Origin: Anaerolineales bacterium
GTDB taxonomy: Bacteria > Chloroflexota > Anaerolineae > Anaerolineales > DRMV01
Assembly: GCA_026985785.1 (NCBI GenBank)
Contig: JALSPT010000204.1
Location: 1-8,126 of the forward strand
DNA: 8,126 nt
Reading direction: 5' to 3'
In this document: positions 7,154-8,126 of the stretch, in pieces
How positions within the stretch are numbered: position 1 is the stretch's first letter
Layout of the letters: the number at the start of each line of letters is the position of its first letter
Program-made: the position numbers and the translations under genes
Notes under the pieces: model-generated
Databases searched by the model: none
Seen by the model: the letters and a program-made list of their open reading frames with translations, nothing else
Told to the model about the DNA's origin: nothing

Positions 7154-7943
7154 CGGCAAGGATGCGGGTGCCTGGGCGAGCGCCCAAAAGCGCCTGCTGG
7201 AGCGTTTCGGCGGAGCGCCCGTCGAAGATAAGGGCTTCCAGGTAGGGGTTTTGGCGCACCAGCGCGACGGTGGCCTGCACTTTGGCAAGCATTCCACCGG
7301 TCACGTCGACCCCGGAGGAGCCGCCCAGCGCGGGGAGCAGAGTAGGCAAACTGGCGGGTGTGATTTGGGGCACAACCTGGCGGCAGCGAGGGTAGTCAGT
7401 GCACACGCCGGGTTCCACGCCCGCGAGGAGAAGCCGCTGGGGGCGCAGGCGCGGCACGAGGAAAGCGAACACTTCTTCGGTGGAGAGGATCACCCCGCCG
7501 CGACGGCGGTCGAAGACCACGTCCCCGTACACCACGGGCACCAGCCCCGCTTGTAGCGCCGCTTCCAGGGGGGCGGTTTCGCCCTGGGAGGGGTGCCCGT
7601 TTTCGGCAACGAGGGTTGCCAAGGGCGGGATGGCTACGGCCTGCACCCCGGCTGCCAGCAGGGCATCCATCACCAGGGTGTTGAGCCTGCGGGCGGCAGC
7701 GCCGATGCGCACGAAGGGTTGCCAGTCGGTGGGGTGTCGGATGCCGTGGCGGATGTTGCCTTGGCGTGCTGCCCAATGGCCGAAGGAGCCCGAGCCGTGC
7801 CCCAGCAGCAGGCGAAGGTCGGGGCGGGCGTGCAGGACTTCGGCGATGGCCGTGCTGAGGGCTTGTATTTGCGCGTGGCGGGCGGTGTAGGGGTGATTTT
7901 TGTCGGTAATGAGTGAGCCGCCCAGTTTGAGGAAAACCACCAT
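7134..7943 (-). CDS. ipk: Isopentenyl phosphate kinase
   Basis: Amino-acid-kinase-fold enzyme that phosphorylates isopentenyl phosphate to isopentenyl diphosphate with ATP, the last step of the alternative mevalonate pathway. That pathway is known in archaea and in Chloroflexota such as Roseiflexus. The 269 residues carry the family marks. The N-terminal nucleotide loop is FLKLGGSLITDK (4-15) with lysines K6 and K15. GHGSGSFGH (48-56) ends in H56, the diagnostic histidine that separates this family from other amino-acid kinases. GDVVFD is at 140-145, PGVCTDYP at 178-185, and DVTGGMLAKVQ at 213-223. The segment ILSTEEVF (152-159) has STEE where archaeal enzymes, as I recall them, have SGDD. 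The start at 7943 begins exactly at the conserved N-terminus. An in-frame ATG at 8000 adds 19 non-family residues and lies upstream of the promoter. No ribosome binding site precedes the ATG. See the promoter at 7950-7958, which predicts a leaderless message. Confidence 0.9.
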   Translation of the reverse strand: MVVFLKLGGSLITDKNHPYTARHAQIQALSTAIAEVLHARPDLRLLLGHGSGSFGHWAARQGNIRHGIRHPTDWQPFVRIGAAARRLNTLVMDALLAAGVQAVAIPPLATLVAENGHPSQGETAPLEAALQAGLVPVVYGDVVFDRRRGGVILSTEEVFAFLVPRLRPQRLLLAGVEPGVCTDYPRCRQVVPQITPASLPTLLPALGGSSGVDVTGGMLAKVQATVALVRQNPYLEALIFDGRSAETLQQALLGARPGTRILADDTTHT

Positions 7944-7949
7944 GGTGCG

Positions 7950-7958
7950 ATTATAGCA
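7950..7958 (-). promoter_or_regulatory. Extended -10 promoter of the kinase gene, predicting a leaderless mRNA
   Basis: Minus-strand TGCTATAAT is a perfect TATAAT with the TGn extension. Only six bases (7949-7944) separate it from the kinase ATG. With the standard spacing, transcription would begin at the A of the start codon. No -35 box is evident at 17 bases, and none is strictly needed by an extended -10. Confidence 0.75.
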
Positions 7959-8015
7959 TGGGGAAAGAGGGCTTGGGCGTTGGCGGTGAGCGGGTGGCAT
8001 TTTTTGCGCCAGACC

Positions 8016-8044
8016 TTGCCTTTGGAAAGCATGGTGGTTATAAT
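8016..8044 (+). promoter_or_regulatory. Promoter of the right-edge gene
   Basis: TTGCCT (8016-8021), 4/6 against TTGACA, and a perfect TATAAT (8039-8044) are separated by the ideal 17 bases. The predicted start is near 8051, just before an ATG at 8055 and 28 bases before a second ATG at 8079. It is divergent from the kinase promoter, and the two -10 boxes are about 84 bases apart. Confidence 0.7.
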
Positions 8045-8078
8045 GTAGCCCAACATGCGAGAAATTAGCGGAGCAGAG

Positions 8079-8126
8079 ATGCTTGGCGAGCGCTTGAGAG
8101 CGAAAAGTCTCATGGCGCTTGCTTTT
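8079..8126 (+). CDS. Start of an unidentified protein, cut by the right edge
   Basis: Sixteen codons are visible from the ATG at 8079, beginning MLGERLRAKSLMALAF with no stop before the edge. GGAG (8070-8073) five bases upstream supports this start. An in-frame ATG at 8055 would add MREISGAE and lies only four bases after the predicted transcription start. A basic stretch followed by hydrophobic residues could be the beginning of a membrane segment or signal anchor, but the fragment is too short to identify. The promoter immediately upstream is the main reason to believe this is a gene. Confidence 0.45.
   Translation, partial: MLGERLRAKSLMALAF

Noticed and set aside
6518..7231. A 237-codon plus-strand frame
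   Set aside because: Antisense to the pseudouridine synthase and kinase genes, which carry clear catalytic motifs.
7154..7297. Longer pseudouridine synthase start at 7297
   Set aside because: The extra 48 residues are an out-of-frame reading of the kinase C-terminus.
7944..8000. Longer kinase start at 8000
   Set aside because: It would add 19 non-family residues and lies upstream of the perfect extended -10 promoter.
8095..8112. Small hairpin TGAGA / TCTCA near the right edge
   Set aside because: Only a 5-bp stem with an 8-base loop inside a putative coding start and no T tract; easily chance.

Overview
The window is GC-rich and carries housekeeping and central-metabolism genes only. I see no rRNA, tRNA, CRISPR array, transposon or phage gene. 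The most likely source is a bacterium of the Chloroflexota, perhaps Anaerolineae. This is an inference from an isopentenyl phosphate kinase (a gene of archaea and some Chloroflexota) next to an ordinary bacterial primary sigma factor. No marker gene proves the taxonomy.

Layout. Positions 1-4866 hold four genes on the minus strand, transcribed in the order argF (ornithine carbamoyltransferase), ald (alanine dehydrogenase), an acetyl-CoA hydrolase/CoA-transferase, and pyk (pyruvate kinase, cut by the left edge within about one codon of its probable stop). The ald, CoA-transferase and pyk genes are packed 3 and 22 bases apart, each with a good ribosome binding site. A textbook intrinsic terminator separates argF from ald. 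Positions 4867-5162 form a divergent control region with an extended -10 promoter for argF and at least one strong promoter for the sigma gene. The primary sigma factor (rpoD/sigA) occupies 5163-6371 on the plus strand and ends at a strong hairpin. Beyond it, convergent on the minus strand, lies a two-gene unit: isopentenyl phosphate kinase, then an RluA-type pseudouridine synthase that overlaps it by 20 bases. A second divergent region (7944-8078) precedes the first codons of an unidentified plus-strand gene at the right edge.

How the genes work together. Ald interconverts alanine and pyruvate, Pyk makes pyruvate and ATP from phosphoenolpyruvate, and the CoA-transferase handles acetyl-CoA or related acyl-CoAs, so the three form a plausible pyruvate/acetyl-CoA node unit. 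ArgF belongs to arginine synthesis and appears to be a separate transcription unit. The kinase makes isopentenyl diphosphate from isopentenyl phosphate, as in the alternative mevalonate pathway.

I find no novel multi-gene system here. The best leads are regulatory. A consensus extended -10 sits exactly where the kinase mRNA would start at its own ATG, so the transcript is probably leaderless. A terminator hairpin also stands only 10 bases ahead of the ald ribosome binding site.
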